A stretch of DNA of 64,000 nucleotides from Streptomyces gardneri (GCF_006539185.1 NZ_BJMN01000021.1:118261-182260); one strand, 5' to 3'. Shown: positions 54,238 to 63,908, counted from the first letter of the stretch. Translations and numbers: made by a program. Notes: generated by a model not told the origin, from the sequence alone.

Positions 54238-57200
54238 ATGCAATCATCAATGCGCATGAGAGCTGCAGTCGCCGGTGCACTGCTCGGGTTGCTCACCGCC
54301 TTCGCGGGACCCGGTGGCAGCGCCTCGGCCGACCCGTCCGACACGACCGTCGGCGACGTCACAGGATTCGCCGCCGACGGAGCCGCCTACCGGCTGACCG
54401 CGGGCCAGGCGGAGGCCCGCGTCTCCTTCGTCACCGCCGACACCTTCCGCATCGAACTCGCCCCCGACGGCAGGTTCACCGACCCCACCGGCACCGACAT
54501 CGTCCTGCCCCAGGGCCCGCCCCCGGCCACCCGCTGGCGCGACCTCGGCGACCGGTACGAACTCGGCACCTCCGCGGTCACCCTGCGCGTCACCAAGTCG
54601 CCGCTGCGCTTCTCGGCCGTACGCGCCGACGGCACCCCGCTCTGGTCCGAGTCCCAGGGCCTCACCTGGAACCAGGACCGCACCACCCAGACCCTCGCCC
54701 GGGGCGCCGACGAGCAGTTCTACGGCGCCGGCATGCAGAACGGCCGCGGCAACACCACCCACCGCGACAAGACGGTCGAGGTCGGCGTCGACTACAACTG
54801 GAACGACGGCGGCCACCCCAACTCCGTCCCGTTCTACCTCTCCTCGGCCGGCTACGGCGTCTACCGCAACACCTACGCGCCCAACACCTACGCCTTCACC
54901 GAGCCCGTCACCACCACCGCGAAGGAACGCCGCTTCGACGCCTACTACTTCGCCGGCACCGGGCAGGACGCGCTCAAGGACGTCATCGGCCAGTACACCC
55001 GCCTCACCGGCAAGCCCTTCCTGCCGCCCGTCTACGGCCTGGAGATCGGCGACGCCGACTGCTACCTCCACAACGCCAACCGCGGCGAACGCCGCACCCT
55101 CGACGCCCTGAAGGTCGCCGACGGCTACGTCGAGAACGACATGCCCAACGGCTGGATGCTCGTCAACGACGGCTACGGCTGCGGCTACGAGAACCTCGCC
55201 GAGGCCTCCGCCGGACTGGGCGAGCGGGGCATGAAGCTCGGCCTGTGGACCGAGGACGGCCTCGACAAGCTCGCCGACCAGGTCAAGGCCGGCCAGCGGG
55301 TCGCCAAGCTCGACGTCGCCTGGGTCGGCGCGGGCTACAAGTTCGCCCTCGACGGCTGCAAGGACGCCCACGCCGGCATCGAGGCGAACAGCGACGCCCG
55401 CGGCTTCACCTGGGCCCCCGAGAGCTGGTCCGGCGCCCAGCGCTGCGGCGTCCAGTGGTCCGGCGACCAGTCGGGCACCTGGGAGTACATCCGCTGGCAG
55501 ATCCCCACCTACGCCGGCGCCTCCATGTCCGGCCTCGCCTACACCACCGGCGACGTCGACGGCATCTTCGGCGGCAGCGCCAAGACGTACACCCGCGACC
55601 TCCAGTGGAAGACCTTCCTGCCGGTCACGATGACCATGGACGGCTGGGCCGCCAACGACAAACAGCCCTTCCGGTACGGCGAGCCGTACACCTCGATCAA
55701 CCGCGCCTCCCTCAAGCTCCACGAGGCCCTGCTCCCGTACATCTACAGCCACGCCCACCAGGCCACGAAGACCGGCGTCGGCCTCGCCCGGCCGCTCGCC
55801 CTGGAGTACCCGGACGACCCGAAGGCCGCGAGCGACGCGGCGAAGTACGAGTTCCTCAGCGGTGAGGACTTCCTCGTCGCCCCCGTCTACCAGGACGCCG
55901 TCGAGCGCGACGGCATCTACCTCCCCAAGGGCACCTGGATCGACTACTGGAGCGGGCGCGCCTACGAGGGCCCCGTCACCGTCGACGACTACAGCGCCCC
56001 GCTCGACACCCTGCCCCTCTTCGTCCGGGCCGGCGCCACCGTCCCCATGTGGCCCGGCTCCATCCGCTCGTACACCGACCGCGCCCCCGGCGACCCGATC
56101 GCCTGGGACGTCTACCCGAAGGGCAGCTCCTCCTTCGAGCTGTACGAGGACGACGGCGTCACCCGCGAACACCGCGGCGGCCGGTACGCCACCCAGCGCG
56201 CCGAGGTCCGCGCCCCGAACGGCGGCCCAGGCGACGTCTCCGTCCGCATCGGCGCGAGCAAGGGCACGTACACCGGAAAGCCCACCGCCCGGCCTTACGC
56301 CTTCACCGTCCACACCGGCGACGCCCCCGGCACCGTCCGGCTCGACGGGAGCAAGCTGCCCGCCCTCACGTCCCGCGCCGCCTTCGACGCGGCCGCCCAG
56401 GGCTGGTGGTACGACCGCGACGAGCGCGGGGGAGTGGTCCGGATCAAGACCACCGCCCTGTCCACGGACCGTGCCTTCGAACTGCGGCTGACCGACACCA
56501 GCGCGGTCGGCGGCGCCGTACCGGGCGCGTCCGCCGCCCTTGCCGCCGCCACCGGGCAGGAGCTCGGCGCGGGCACCCCGGGCACGGTCGCGGTCGATGT
56601 CACCGCGGGCACCCGGGACGCCACCGACGTGCGCGTCACGCTCGCCGCACCGGCCGGCTGGCAGGTCACCCCGGCCGCACCGATCGGCCGCATCCCGGCC
56701 GGTACCACCCGGCGCGTCGACGTCACCGTCACTCCCGCCGCGGACGCGAAGCCCGGCGAGGCCACGCTCACCGCGAGCGCACGCCACCGTGCCGCCGGCA
56801 CCGACCGCACCGCCACGCAGCGGTTCGCGGTCGGGGTGATGCCCCCGCCGCCGACGGCCGACGCCTGGGCGAGCGACCTGGTCTGGCTGCGCTCCACGAA
56901 CGGTTGGGGACCGCCCGAACGCGACCGCTCCAACGGCGAGTCCGGCGCCACCGACGGCCGGCCGCTCACCCTGGCCGGGAAGACCTACGAGAAGGGGATC
57001 GGCGCCCATGCCGACTCCGACATCGAGGTCTACCTCGGCGGGCGCTGCACCGCCTTCACCGCCGACGTCGGCATCGACGACGAGATCAACGGCTATGGGG
57101 ACGTGGCCTTCTCCGTCGAGGCGGACGGCAAGGTCCTGTGGACCTCGCCCCGCCTGACGGGCGCCTCCGCGACCCTGCCGGTGGACGTCGACGTGACCGG

Positions 57201-57294
57201 GGCCCGGCACGTCCGGCTGCGGATCACGGACACCAACGGGTCGAAGAGCGGCGACCACGGGGACTGGGCGGCGGCCCGGTTCACCTGCGCGTGA
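54238..57294 (+). CDS. Secreted GH31-family glycosidase with C-terminal NPCBM domain
   Basis: A 1018-residue exported glycosidase. Signal peptide 1-31; an N-terminal galactose-mutarotase-like beta-domain (about 40-240); the GH31 barrel (about 250-540) with nucleophile Asp359 in AKLDVAWVG and acid/base Asp410 in QWSGDQSGTW; beta-domains to about 730; a linker Ig-like segment (about 760-870); and an NPCBM carbohydrate-binding domain (about 880-1018: LRSTNGWGPPERDRS, KGIGAHADSDIEVYLGG). The nucleophile context lacks the usual WIDMNE of alpha-glucosidases, so alpha-galactose or alpha-GalNAc type activity is possible. It stands alone between terminators and probably feeds on exogenous glycans. Confidence 0.88.
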   Translation: MQSSMRMRAAVAGALLGLLTAFAGPGGSASADPSDTTVGDVTGFAADGAAYRLTAGQAEARVSFVTADTFRIELAPDGRFTDPTGTDIVLPQGPPPATRWRDLGDRYELGTSAVTLRVTKSPLRFSAVRADGTPLWSESQGLTWNQDRTTQTLARGADEQFYGAGMQNGRGNTTHRDKTVEVGVDYNWNDGGHPNSVPFYLSSAGYGVYRNTYAPNTYAFTEPVTTTAKERRFDAYYFAGTGQDALKDVIGQYTRLTGKPFLPPVYGLEIGDADCYLHNANRGERRTLDALKVADGYVENDMPNGWMLVNDGYGCGYENLAEASAGLGERGMKLGLWTEDGLDKLADQVKAGQRVAKLDVAWVGAGYKFALDGCKDAHAGIEANSDARGFTWAPESWSGAQRCGVQWSGDQSGTWEYIRWQIPTYAGASMSGLAYTTGDVDGIFGGSAKTYTRDLQWKTFLPVTMTMDGWAANDKQPFRYGEPYTSINRASLKLHEALLPYIYSHAHQATKTGVGLARPLALEYPDDPKAASDAAKYEFLSGEDFLVAPVYQDAVERDGIYLPKGTWIDYWSGRAYEGPVTVDDYSAPLDTLPLFVRAGATVPMWPGSIRSYTDRAPGDPIAWDVYPKGSSSFELYEDDGVTREHRGGRYATQRAEVRAPNGGPGDVSVRIGASKGTYTGKPTARPYAFTVHTGDAPGTVRLDGSKLPALTSRAAFDAAAQGWWYDRDERGGVVRIKTTALSTDRAFELRLTDTSAVGGAVPGASAALAAATGQELGAGTPGTVAVDVTAGTRDATDVRVTLAAPAGWQVTPAAPIGRIPAGTTRRVDVTVTPAADAKPGEATLTASARHRAAGTDRTATQRFAVGVMPPPPTADAWASDLVWLRSTNGWGPPERDRSNGESGATDGRPLTLAGKTYEKGIGAHADSDIEVYLGGRCTAFTADVGIDDEINGYGDVAFSVEADGKVLWTSPRLTGASATLPVDVDVTGARHVRLRITDTNGSKSGDHGDWAAARFTCA

Positions 57295-57337
57295 CCGCGT
57301 GAGGCCTGACGGTCCGACGGCCTGACGGCTGATACGC

Positions 57338-57373
57338 GTACGGGAGGGGCGCCCTCGGGCACCCCTCCCGTAC
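57338..57373. terminator. Bidirectional terminator hairpin
   Basis: GTACGGGAGGGG / CCCCTCCCGTAC, 12 perfect pairs; the 12-base loop is itself partly paired (GCCC/GGGC). It lies between the convergent GH31 and PAC2 genes. Confidence 0.9.
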
Positions 57374-57379
57374 CGACCG

Positions 57380-58534
57380 CTATTCCTTGGAGTCGCCGTC
57401 CGTGCTCTCGCCGGGCGACTCGTCCGACGGCCCTTCGCCGGCCTGCCCCGGTCCCTCGTCGGATCCCGGCGCCGACTCCGGCCCCGGCCCCGGTGCCGCA
57501 TCGGATCCCGGTACCGACTCCGGTCCTGGTGCCGCGTCGGACCCCGGCGCCGACGCCGGTCCCGGCACCGACTCCGATCCCGGTGTCGGCCGTTCCGGCT
57601 TCGGCGGCCTCGTCCGGCCGCTCCCGGTGTCCCGCAGGAACGGCGAGTCGCCGCCCTCCGTCGCCACCCCGGGGCCGCCCCCGGGCCCGGTGCCCGGATC
57701 GCGCCGCCGCAGATAGCGCTCGAACTCCCGCGCGATGGCCTCGCCCGAGGCCTCCGGCAGCTCCGCCGTGTCCCGCGCCTCCTCCAGCGTCTGGACGTAC
57801 TCGGCGACCTCGCTGTCCTCGGCGGCCAGCTGGTCCACGCCCAGCTGCCACGCCCGCGCGTCCTCGGGCAGCTCGCCCAGCGGGATGTGCAGACCGATCA
57901 GGTCCTCAAGGCGGTTGAGGAGCGCGAGCGTCGCCTTCGGGTTCGGCGGCTGCGACACGTAGTGCGGCACCGCCGCCCAGAGGCTCACCGCGGGCACGCC
58001 CGCGTGCGTGCACGCCTCCTGGAGGATGCCGACGATGCCCGTCGGGCCCTCGTACCGGGTCTCCTCCAGGTCCATCGTCCGCGCCAGATCCGGATCGGAC
58101 GTCACCCCGCTGGCGGGGACGGGCCGGGTGTGCGGCGTGTCCCCGAGCAGCGCGCCCAGGATCACGACCATCTCCACCCCCAGTTCGTGGGCGAAGGCGA
58201 GCAGCTCGTTGCAGAAGGAGCGCCAGCGCATCGAGGGCTCGATCCCGCGCACGAGCACCAGGTCACGGGGCTTGTCGCCGCCGATCCGGACCACGGAGAG
58301 TCGGGTCGTCGGCCAGGTGATCTTCCGGACCCCGTTGTCCAGGAAGACCGTGGGACGGTTGACCTGGAAGTCGTAGTAGTCCTCGGCGTCGAGGGCCGCG
58401 AACACCTCGCCCTTCCATTCCCGGTCCAGATGGGCGACCGCGGTGGAGGCGGCGTCGCCGGCGTCGTTCCAGCCCTCGAACGCGGCCACCATGACCGGGT
58501 CGATCAGCTCGGGTACCCCCTCGAGCTCGATCAC
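57380..58534 (-). CDS. PAC2-family protein
   Basis: A 384-residue protein related to proteasome-assembly chaperone 2. The conserved opening IELEGVPELIDPVMVAAFEGWNDAGDAAS, then LVLVRGIEPSMRWRSFCNELL, MVVILGALLGDTPHTRP and GPTGIVGILQEACTHAGVPAVSLWAAVPHYV define the family (actinobacterial PAC2 proteins occur with the proteasome but their role is unclear). The last 95 residues are a Pro/Gly/Ser/Asp-rich low-complexity tail with repeated PGSDAAPGP. The GTG start follows AAGGAGGCG. In the 141 bases upstream, between it and the F420-type gene, nothing was recognised. Confidence 0.9.
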   Translation of the reverse strand: MIELEGVPELIDPVMVAAFEGWNDAGDAASTAVAHLDREWKGEVFAALDAEDYYDFQVNRPTVFLDNGVRKITWPTTRLSVVRIGGDKPRDLVLVRGIEPSMRWRSFCNELLAFAHELGVEMVVILGALLGDTPHTRPVPASGVTSDPDLARTMDLEETRYEGPTGIVGILQEACTHAGVPAVSLWAAVPHYVSQPPNPKATLALLNRLEDLIGLHIPLGELPEDARAWQLGVDQLAAEDSEVAEYVQTLEEARDTAELPEASGEAIAREFERYLRRRDPGTGPGGGPGVATEGGDSPFLRDTGSGRTRPPKPERPTPGSESVPGPASAPGSDAAPGPESVPGSDAAPGPGPESAPGSDEGPGQAGEGPSDESPGESTDGDSKE

Positions 58535-58675
58535 CCAGCGCCTCCTTTTCGAAGTTCCTGTCGTACGGACCAACCTTACGGCTTTCCGGCGGTCCGTCCG
58601 CAGCCCCCGGACAGCCCCGAAAACCCGTGCGGCCTTGATCGACTACCCAGGAACTCGCCTCCGCACACGGCGGTC

Positions 58676-59737
58676 TCACTCCTCCCAGAGCGTGCTCGGC
58701 GCCTCCCTCCGCACGACCGGCGCGATCTCCTCGGCGAAGCGCTGGAGCGTCTCGGTCTGCTCGGCCGTGGACTGGCCGAAGGCGTCGACCGTGACGGACT
58801 GCAGGTCGTGCCCGTAGTGCTCGTGGTAGCCGAGGATCTTGTCGATGATCTGCTGCGGCGAACCGATCAGCTGCGGCCCGCCCGCGATCGCGTCCTCGAT
58901 CGTGCGGAACGGGGTGTTGTAACCGGCCTTGCCCTCCAGGTGCGGCCGGAAGCTCTGCCGCACCTTCGCCTCGTACAGGTCCCGGTAGCGGGCGACGGCC
59001 CGCTCGGCGGTGTCGGCGATGAGCAGCCCGCCCGAACCGGCCGCCACGCGCGCGTGGGCCGGATCGTGCCCGTACTCCTCGAACTTCTCGCGGTAGTGGG
59101 CGATGAGCCGCGCGTACGCCTCCCTGGGCTGGATCGCGTTGGCCGTGAAGAGGGGGTCGCCGTGCTTCGCCGCGAGCTCGGGGGAGTTGAGACTGGTCGC
59201 CGAGCCGTGCCAGATCCGCGGCGGACCGGCGTACGGGCGGGGCACGGTGGTGACGTCCTTCAGCGGCGGCCGGAACTCGCCCTCCCAGTCGACGCCCTCC
59301 TCCGTCCAGAGGCGGCGGAGCAGCTCGTACTTCTCCTTCTGGAGGTCCCACTGCCGCTCCTCGTCCAGGCCGAAGAGGTCGAAGTGACCGGCCTCCGCGC
59401 CCTTGCCGACGACGAGTTCGAGCCGGCCCCTGGAGAGCTGGTCGAGCGTGGCGTAGTCCTCGGCGACCCGGACGGGGTCGAGGACCGCGACCACGGTGAC
59501 GCCGGTGAGGAGCCGGATCCGGGTGGTACGGGCCGCCAGCGCGGCGAGCAGCACCGTCGGGGCGGAGGAGAGGAACGGGCCCGCGTGCCGCTCGCCGACC
59601 GCGTAGGCGTCGAAGCCGAGGCGCTCGGCGGTCTCGCCGAGCGTGACGACCTGCTCCAACCGGTCGGCGGCGGAGAGCAGTTCGCCGGTGAGCGGGTGCG
59701 GGGAGTGGGGGACGATCGAGAGGACCTGGAATTTCAT
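58676..59737 (-). CDS. LLM-class flavin/F420 oxidoreductase
   Basis: A 353-residue luciferase-like monooxygenase-fold protein. Landmarks: FQVLSIVPHSPHPLTGELLSAADRLEQVV, GFDAYAVGERHAGPFLSSAPTVLLAALAARTTRIRLLTGVTVV, RVAEDYATLDQLSRGRLELVVGKG and PPRIWHGSATS. The RLELVVGKG and VGERH patterns suit FMN-dependent alkanal monooxygenase-like members as much as F420 enzymes. Start: ATG of MKFQVLS; the longer frame has no RBS. Convergent neighbour absent; downstream is a PAC2 gene on the same strand. Substrate unknown. Confidence 0.87.
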   Translation of the reverse strand: MKFQVLSIVPHSPHPLTGELLSAADRLEQVVTLGETAERLGFDAYAVGERHAGPFLSSAPTVLLAALAARTTRIRLLTGVTVVAVLDPVRVAEDYATLDQLSRGRLELVVGKGAEAGHFDLFGLDEERQWDLQKEKYELLRRLWTEEGVDWEGEFRPPLKDVTTVPRPYAGPPRIWHGSATSLNSPELAAKHGDPLFTANAIQPREAYARLIAHYREKFEEYGHDPAHARVAAGSGGLLIADTAERAVARYRDLYEAKVRQSFRPHLEGKAGYNTPFRTIEDAIAGGPQLIGSPQQIIDKILGYHEHYGHDLQSVTVDAFGQSTAEQTETLQRFAEEIAPVVRREAPSTLWEE

Positions 59738-59792
59738 GCGTCCACTCTGCGCGCGGAGTGTTGCGGCGGTGTGGACGGCGCGTGGCACGCCG

Positions 59793-59825
59793 CAGGGGCG
59801 GCCCCTCGAAGAGGAACCGCCCCTG
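59793..59825 (-). terminator. Terminator hairpin after glpD
   Basis: CAGGGGCGG / CCGCCCCTG, 9 pairs around a 15-base loop, 13 bases beyond the glpD stop on the minus strand; it is also upstream of the next gene's promoter. Confidence 0.8.
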
Positions 59826-59837
59826 GGTGTACGGGTG

Positions 59838-61442
59838 TTACTTCCGCAGCATCGACTCGACGCCGGCGCGGACCTCGTCCGTCGCCAGGCCTCGTATCGT
59901 CAGCGTCGTACGGCGGCGCAGCACGTCGTCCGCGGTCTCGGCCCACTCGTGGTCACGGGCGTAGGCGACCTGCGCCCAGATCTCGGGCGCGTCCGGGTGG
60001 ATGCGCTCGGCGAGCTCCGGGTTCTCGTTCGCCATGCGGGCGATGTCGAAGGAGAGCGAGCCGTAGTGCGTGGCCAGGTGCTTGGCCGTGTCGGCGGCCA
60101 TCCGCGGGCCGGGCGCCGGACCGTCGACGAGCAGCCGGTGCGCGACCGCGTTCGGGTTGGCGATGCCGGGCAGCGGAAGCCGCTTCGGCAGCGTCGAGAC
60201 GGACTCGTAGTCCTCGCCCAGCGGGTGGCCGGGGAGCTGCTCCAGCTTCTTCATGACCGTGCGGCCGATGTGGCGGAAGGTCGTCCACTTGCCGCCGGCC
60301 ACCGACAGCATGCCGCCGCGGCCCTCGGTGACGACCGTCTCGCGCTTGGCCTTCGAGGTGTCGCCGGGACCGCCGGGGAGCACCCGCAGACCGGCGAAGG
60401 CGTAGGTGATCAGATCGCGGGAGAGCTGCTGGTCGCGGATGGAGAAGGCGGCCTCGTCCAGGATCTGGGCGGTGTCCTTCTCGGTGACCTCGACCTGGCC
60501 GGGGTCACCCTCGTACTCCTCGTCGGTCGTGCCGAGGAGCAGCATGTCCTCCCAGGGGAGGGCGAAGGTGATGCGGTACTTGTCGATCGGGGTCGCCAGC
60601 GCGGCCTTCCACGGCGAGGTCCGCTTGAGGACCAGGTGCGCGCCCTTGGAGAGGCGGATGGAGGGGGCCGCGTTCGGGTCCTCCATCTTGCGCAGGTGGT
60701 CGACCCACGGGCCGGTCGCGTTGAGCACGAGGCGGGCGGTGACGCCGAACTCGTCGCCGCTGGTGCGGTCCTTGAGCTCCGCGCCGGTGACCCGGCCCCG
60801 GGTGAAGCGCAGCCCGGTGACCTCGGCGTGGTTGAGGACGGTGGCCCCGGCGTCGACCGCCGCGCGGACCGTCATCAGCGCCATGCGGGCGTCGTTCATC
60901 TGGTCGTCGCCGTAGACGGCCACGGCCTTCAGGTTGTCCGTCCGCAGCTCCGGCACGTCCTGCGCGGCCTTGGCGGGGGAGAGCAGGTGTCCGACGCCGT
61001 CACCGAAGGCCGAGAGGGCGCTGTAGGCGAAGACGCCGGCGCCGAGCTTGGCCGCGCCGTGCGGACCGCCCTTGTAGACGGGCAGGTAGAACGTGAGGGG
61101 GTTGGCGAGGTGCGGTGCCACCTGACGGGAGACCGCACGCCGCTCGAAGTGGTTCTCCGCGACCAGCTTCACCGCGCCGGTCTGCAGGTAGCGCAGACCG
61201 CCGTGGAGCAGCTTGGAGGAGGCGGAGGAGGTGGCGCCGGCGAAGTCGCCGGCGTCCACCAGGGCCACCCGCAGACCGGACTGCGCGGCGTGCCAGGCGG
61301 TGGAGATGCCCAGGATGCCGCCGCCGATGACCAGGAGGTCGTACGTCGCCTTGGAGAGCTGTTCCCGGGTCTCGGCCCGGCTCGGGAGGGAGCCGGAGGC
61401 CGGGTGCGTCCCAAGGGCAGGGACGCTCTGCAGGGTGGTCAT
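59838..61442 (-). CDS. glpD: Glycerol-3-phosphate dehydrogenase (FAD, aerobic)
   Basis: A 534-residue membrane-associated flavoenzyme passing electrons from glycerol-3-phosphate to the quinone pool, making dihydroxyacetone phosphate. FAD motif DLLVIGGGILGISTAWHAAQSGL, ending with the acidic residue in LVDAGDF; GATSSASSKLLHGGLRYL is the GlpD signature; MADDLLLLGTTDEEYEGDP-type block AWEDMLLLGTTDEEYEGDP and GGKWTTFRHIGRTVMKKL follow. The C-terminal helical domain ends DEVRAGVESMLRK. It is the last gene of glpF-glpK-glpD, 5 bases after glpK, matching Streptomyces gylC-A-B. Confidence 0.96.
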   Translation of the reverse strand: MTTLQSVPALGTHPASGSLPSRAETREQLSKATYDLLVIGGGILGISTAWHAAQSGLRVALVDAGDFAGATSSASSKLLHGGLRYLQTGAVKLVAENHFERRAVSRQVAPHLANPLTFYLPVYKGGPHGAAKLGAGVFAYSALSAFGDGVGHLLSPAKAAQDVPELRTDNLKAVAVYGDDQMNDARMALMTVRAAVDAGATVLNHAEVTGLRFTRGRVTGAELKDRTSGDEFGVTARLVLNATGPWVDHLRKMEDPNAAPSIRLSKGAHLVLKRTSPWKAALATPIDKYRITFALPWEDMLLLGTTDEEYEGDPGQVEVTEKDTAQILDEAAFSIRDQQLSRDLITYAFAGLRVLPGGPGDTSKAKRETVVTEGRGGMLSVAGGKWTTFRHIGRTVMKKLEQLPGHPLGEDYESVSTLPKRLPLPGIANPNAVAHRLLVDGPAPGPRMAADTAKHLATHYGSLSFDIARMANENPELAERIHPDAPEIWAQVAYARDHEWAETADDVLRRRTTLTIRGLATDEVRAGVESMLRK

Positions 61443-61447
61443 GTGTC

Positions 61448-62974
61448 TTACTCCTCGTCCTCGATCCAGCCCATGGTCCGCTCGACGGCCTTGAGCCAGC
61501 TCTTGTACTCGCTGTCACGCCTGTCGGCGTCCATGCGAGGGGTCCATTCCGCGGCGCGGCGCCAGTTGGCCCGCAGCGCGTCGGTGTCCGGCCAGAAGCC
61601 GACGGCCAGACCGGCGGCGTAGGCGGCACCGAGGCAGGTCGTCTCGGCGACCATCGGACGCACGACCGGCGCGTCCAGGAAGTCCGAGAGCGTCTGCATC
61701 AGCAGGTTGTTGGAGGTCATGCCGCCGTCGACCTTGAGCGCGGTCAGCTCGACGCCGGAGTCCTTCGTCATGGCGTCGGTGATCTCGCGGGTCTGCCAGG
61801 CGGTGGCCTCCAGGACGGCACGGGCGATGTGCGCCTTGGTGACGTACCGGGTGAGGCCGGCGATCACGCCGCGGGCGTCGGAGCGCCAGTAGGGGGCGAA
61901 GAGGCCCGAGAAGGCCGGCACGAAGTAGGCGCCGCCGTTGTCCTCGACCGAGGACGCGAGGGTCTCGATCTCGGCGGCGGACTTGATGAGGCCCATCTGG
62001 TCGCGCATCCACTGCACCAGCGAACCGGTGACGGCGATCGAGCCCTCCAGGGCGTAGACCGGCTTGGCGTCGCCGATCTGGTAGCCGACCGTGGTCAGCA
62101 GGCCGCTGTAGGAGTTGATGATCTTGTCACCGGTGTTCATCAGCATGAAGGTGCCGGTGCCGTACGTGGACTTCGCCTCGCCCTCGGCGAAACAGGTCTG
62201 GCCGAACAGGGCGGCCTGCTGGTCACCGAGCGCGGAGGCGACCGGGACGCCGTCGAGGACGCCGCCCTTGACCGTGCCGTACACCTCGGCGGAGGAGCGG
62301 ATCTCGGGGAGGACGTTGAGGGGGACCCCCATCGACTCCGCGATCTTCTCGTCCCAGGCCAGCGTGTGCAGGTTCATCAGCATGGTGCGCGAGGCGTTGG
62401 TGACGTCGGTGACGTGCACGCCGCCGTCGGCGCCGCCCGTGAGGTTCCAGATGACCCACGAGTCCATGGTGCCGAAGAGGATGTCCCCGGCCTCGGCGCG
62501 CTCACGCAGGCCCTCGACGTTGTCGAGCATCCAGCGGATCTTCGGGCCGGCGAAGTAGCTCGCCAGGGGCAGGCCGGTCTCGCGGCGGAAACGGTCCTGG
62601 CCGACGTTGCGGCCGAGCTCCTTGCAGAGGGCGTCGGTGCGGGTGTCCTGCCAGACGAGGGCGTTGTGGACGGGCTCACCGGTGTTCTTGTCCCACAGCA
62701 GCGTGGTCTCGCGCTGGTTGGTGATGCCGACGGCCTTGACGTCGGAGGCGGCGATGCCGCCCTTCGTGAGGGCGCCGGCGACGACCTCCTGGACGTTGGT
62801 CCAGATCTCGGCGGCGTCGTGCTCGACCCAACCCGGCTTCGGGAAGATCTGCTCGTGCTCCTTCTGGTCGACCGAGACGATCCGGCCGTCCTTGTCGAAG
62901 ACGATGCAGCGCGAGGAGGTGGTGCCCTGGTCGATGGCCGCGATGAAGGGGCCGGACGTGTGTGCGTCGGTCAC
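61448..62974 (-). CDS. glpK: Glycerol kinase
   Basis: A 508-residue FGGY-family kinase making sn-glycerol-3-phosphate. The N-terminal FIAAIDQGTTSSRCIVFD (phosphate 1 motif), KAVGITNQRETTLLWDKNTGEP, GPKIRWMLDN, GTMDSWVIWNLTGG, DQQAALFGQTCF, and the FGGY signature region KVDGGMTSNNLLMQTLSDFL are all intact. The GTG start (VTDAHTSG) follows TTGGAG. It lies 34 bases after glpF and 5 before glpD, so the operon order is glpF-glpK-glpD. Induced by glycerol through GylR in Streptomyces; a gylR gene is expected right of the window. Confidence 0.97.
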   Translation of the reverse strand: MTDAHTSGPFIAAIDQGTTSSRCIVFDKDGRIVSVDQKEHEQIFPKPGWVEHDAAEIWTNVQEVVAGALTKGGIAASDVKAVGITNQRETTLLWDKNTGEPVHNALVWQDTRTDALCKELGRNVGQDRFRRETGLPLASYFAGPKIRWMLDNVEGLRERAEAGDILFGTMDSWVIWNLTGGADGGVHVTDVTNASRTMLMNLHTLAWDEKIAESMGVPLNVLPEIRSSAEVYGTVKGGVLDGVPVASALGDQQAALFGQTCFAEGEAKSTYGTGTFMLMNTGDKIINSYSGLLTTVGYQIGDAKPVYALEGSIAVTGSLVQWMRDQMGLIKSAAEIETLASSVEDNGGAYFVPAFSGLFAPYWRSDARGVIAGLTRYVTKAHIARAVLEATAWQTREITDAMTKDSGVELTALKVDGGMTSNNLLMQTLSDFLDAPVVRPMVAETTCLGAAYAAGLAVGFWPDTDALRANWRRAAEWTPRMDADRRDSEYKSWLKAVERTMGWIEDEE

Positions 62975-63008
62975 GGTGTGCTCCAAGGAAGTCTGGGAGA
63001 AGGACGGC

Positions 63009-63767
63009 TCAGGCGAACGCGATGTTGTAGATACCCGCGGCGATGGCGCCACCGATCAGCGGACCGGCGACCGGGATCCAGGCGTAGCTCCAGTCGGAGC
63101 CGCCCTTGTTCGGCAGCGGGAGCAGGGCGTGCACGATGCGCGGGCCGAGGTCACGGGCCGGGTTGATGGCGTAACCGGTCGGGCCGCCGAGCGAGAGGCC
63201 GATGGAGACGACGACGAACGCGGTGATGAGCGCCCCTATGACACCGAGGCCCTTGCCGCTGTCGTTGAGGCCCTGGGTGAGCACGGCCAGGACCAGCACG
63301 ACGGTGCCGATGATCTCGGTGGCCAGGTTCTGCCAGGTGTTCCGGATCTCGGGGCCGGTGGAGAAGATGCCGAGCACCGGGCCGGGGCCCTCGATCGGCT
63401 TCTCGCCGACGGTCTCCGGGTCCCTGAGGTGGGCCTGGAACTGTCCGTAGTAGGTCACCCAGACCAGCGCGGCGCCGATCATCGCGCCGAGCATCTGGCC
63501 GGCGACGTAGACCGGGACGTTGCCCCAGTCGCCGTCCTTGATCGCGATTCCGACCGTGACGGCGGGGTTCAGATGGGCGCCGGAGAGGGAAGCCGTCATG
63601 TACACGGCCGTCATGACGGCGAAGCCCCACCCGAAGGTGATCGCGAGCCAGCCCGCGTTGCGGGCCTTGGAGCTCTTGAGCGTGACGGCGGCACAGACGC
63701 CGCCGCCGAGCAGGATGAGTACGGCGGTACCGATGGTCTCGCCGAGGAAGATGTCGGAGCTGGACAC
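63009..63767 (-). CDS. glpF: Glycerol facilitator (aquaglyceroporin)
   Basis: A 252-residue MIP-family channel with six helices and two half-helices. The two NPA motifs are SGAHLNPAVTVG and GYAINPARDLGPR; the Asp after the second NPA (NPARD) marks glycerol-type rather than water-type channels. The GTG start follows AAAGGAG. It heads the glycerol operon. Upstream, 63768-64000 contains the promoter region with the perfect dyad TCGGCATTGCCGA and, at the far end, a terminator of the next gene. Confidence 0.95.
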   Translation of the reverse strand: MSSSDIFLGETIGTAVLILLGGGVCAAVTLKSSKARNAGWLAITFGWGFAVMTAVYMTASLSGAHLNPAVTVGIAIKDGDWGNVPVYVAGQMLGAMIGAALVWVTYYGQFQAHLRDPETVGEKPIEGPGPVLGIFSTGPEIRNTWQNLATEIIGTVVLVLAVLTQGLNDSGKGLGVIGALITAFVVVSIGLSLGGPTGYAINPARDLGPRIVHALLPLPNKGGSDWSYAWIPVAGPLIGGAIAAGIYNIAFA

Positions 63768-63895
63768 CCGCGACTCCTTTGTCCTTCGTCCAGGGGAAGG
63801 CGAACCCCGGGTCCCACCGGTGGTCCGCGCCCTCGTGTGAGGGCGTTGTCGGCCCTTGGCACTGCCACACTCTAGCGCCTATTGCCGTTAGGTGT

Positions 63896-63908
63896 TCGGC
63901 ATTGCCGA
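63896..63908. promoter_or_regulatory. Dyad TCGGCATTGCCGA in the glycerol-operon promoter
   Basis: Perfect 6-base arms about a central T, within the extended partial dyad GTTCGGCA..TGCCGA..GAAC. In Streptomyces GylR (IclR family) binds the gyl promoter region; this is the best candidate site visible. Confidence 0.55.

Noticed and set aside
54247..57501. Minus-strand open frame of over 1000 codons opposite the GH31 gene
   Set aside because: Antisense to a secreted glycosidase with signal peptide and catalytic residues; composition Gly/Val/Ala/Asp-rich with no domain.
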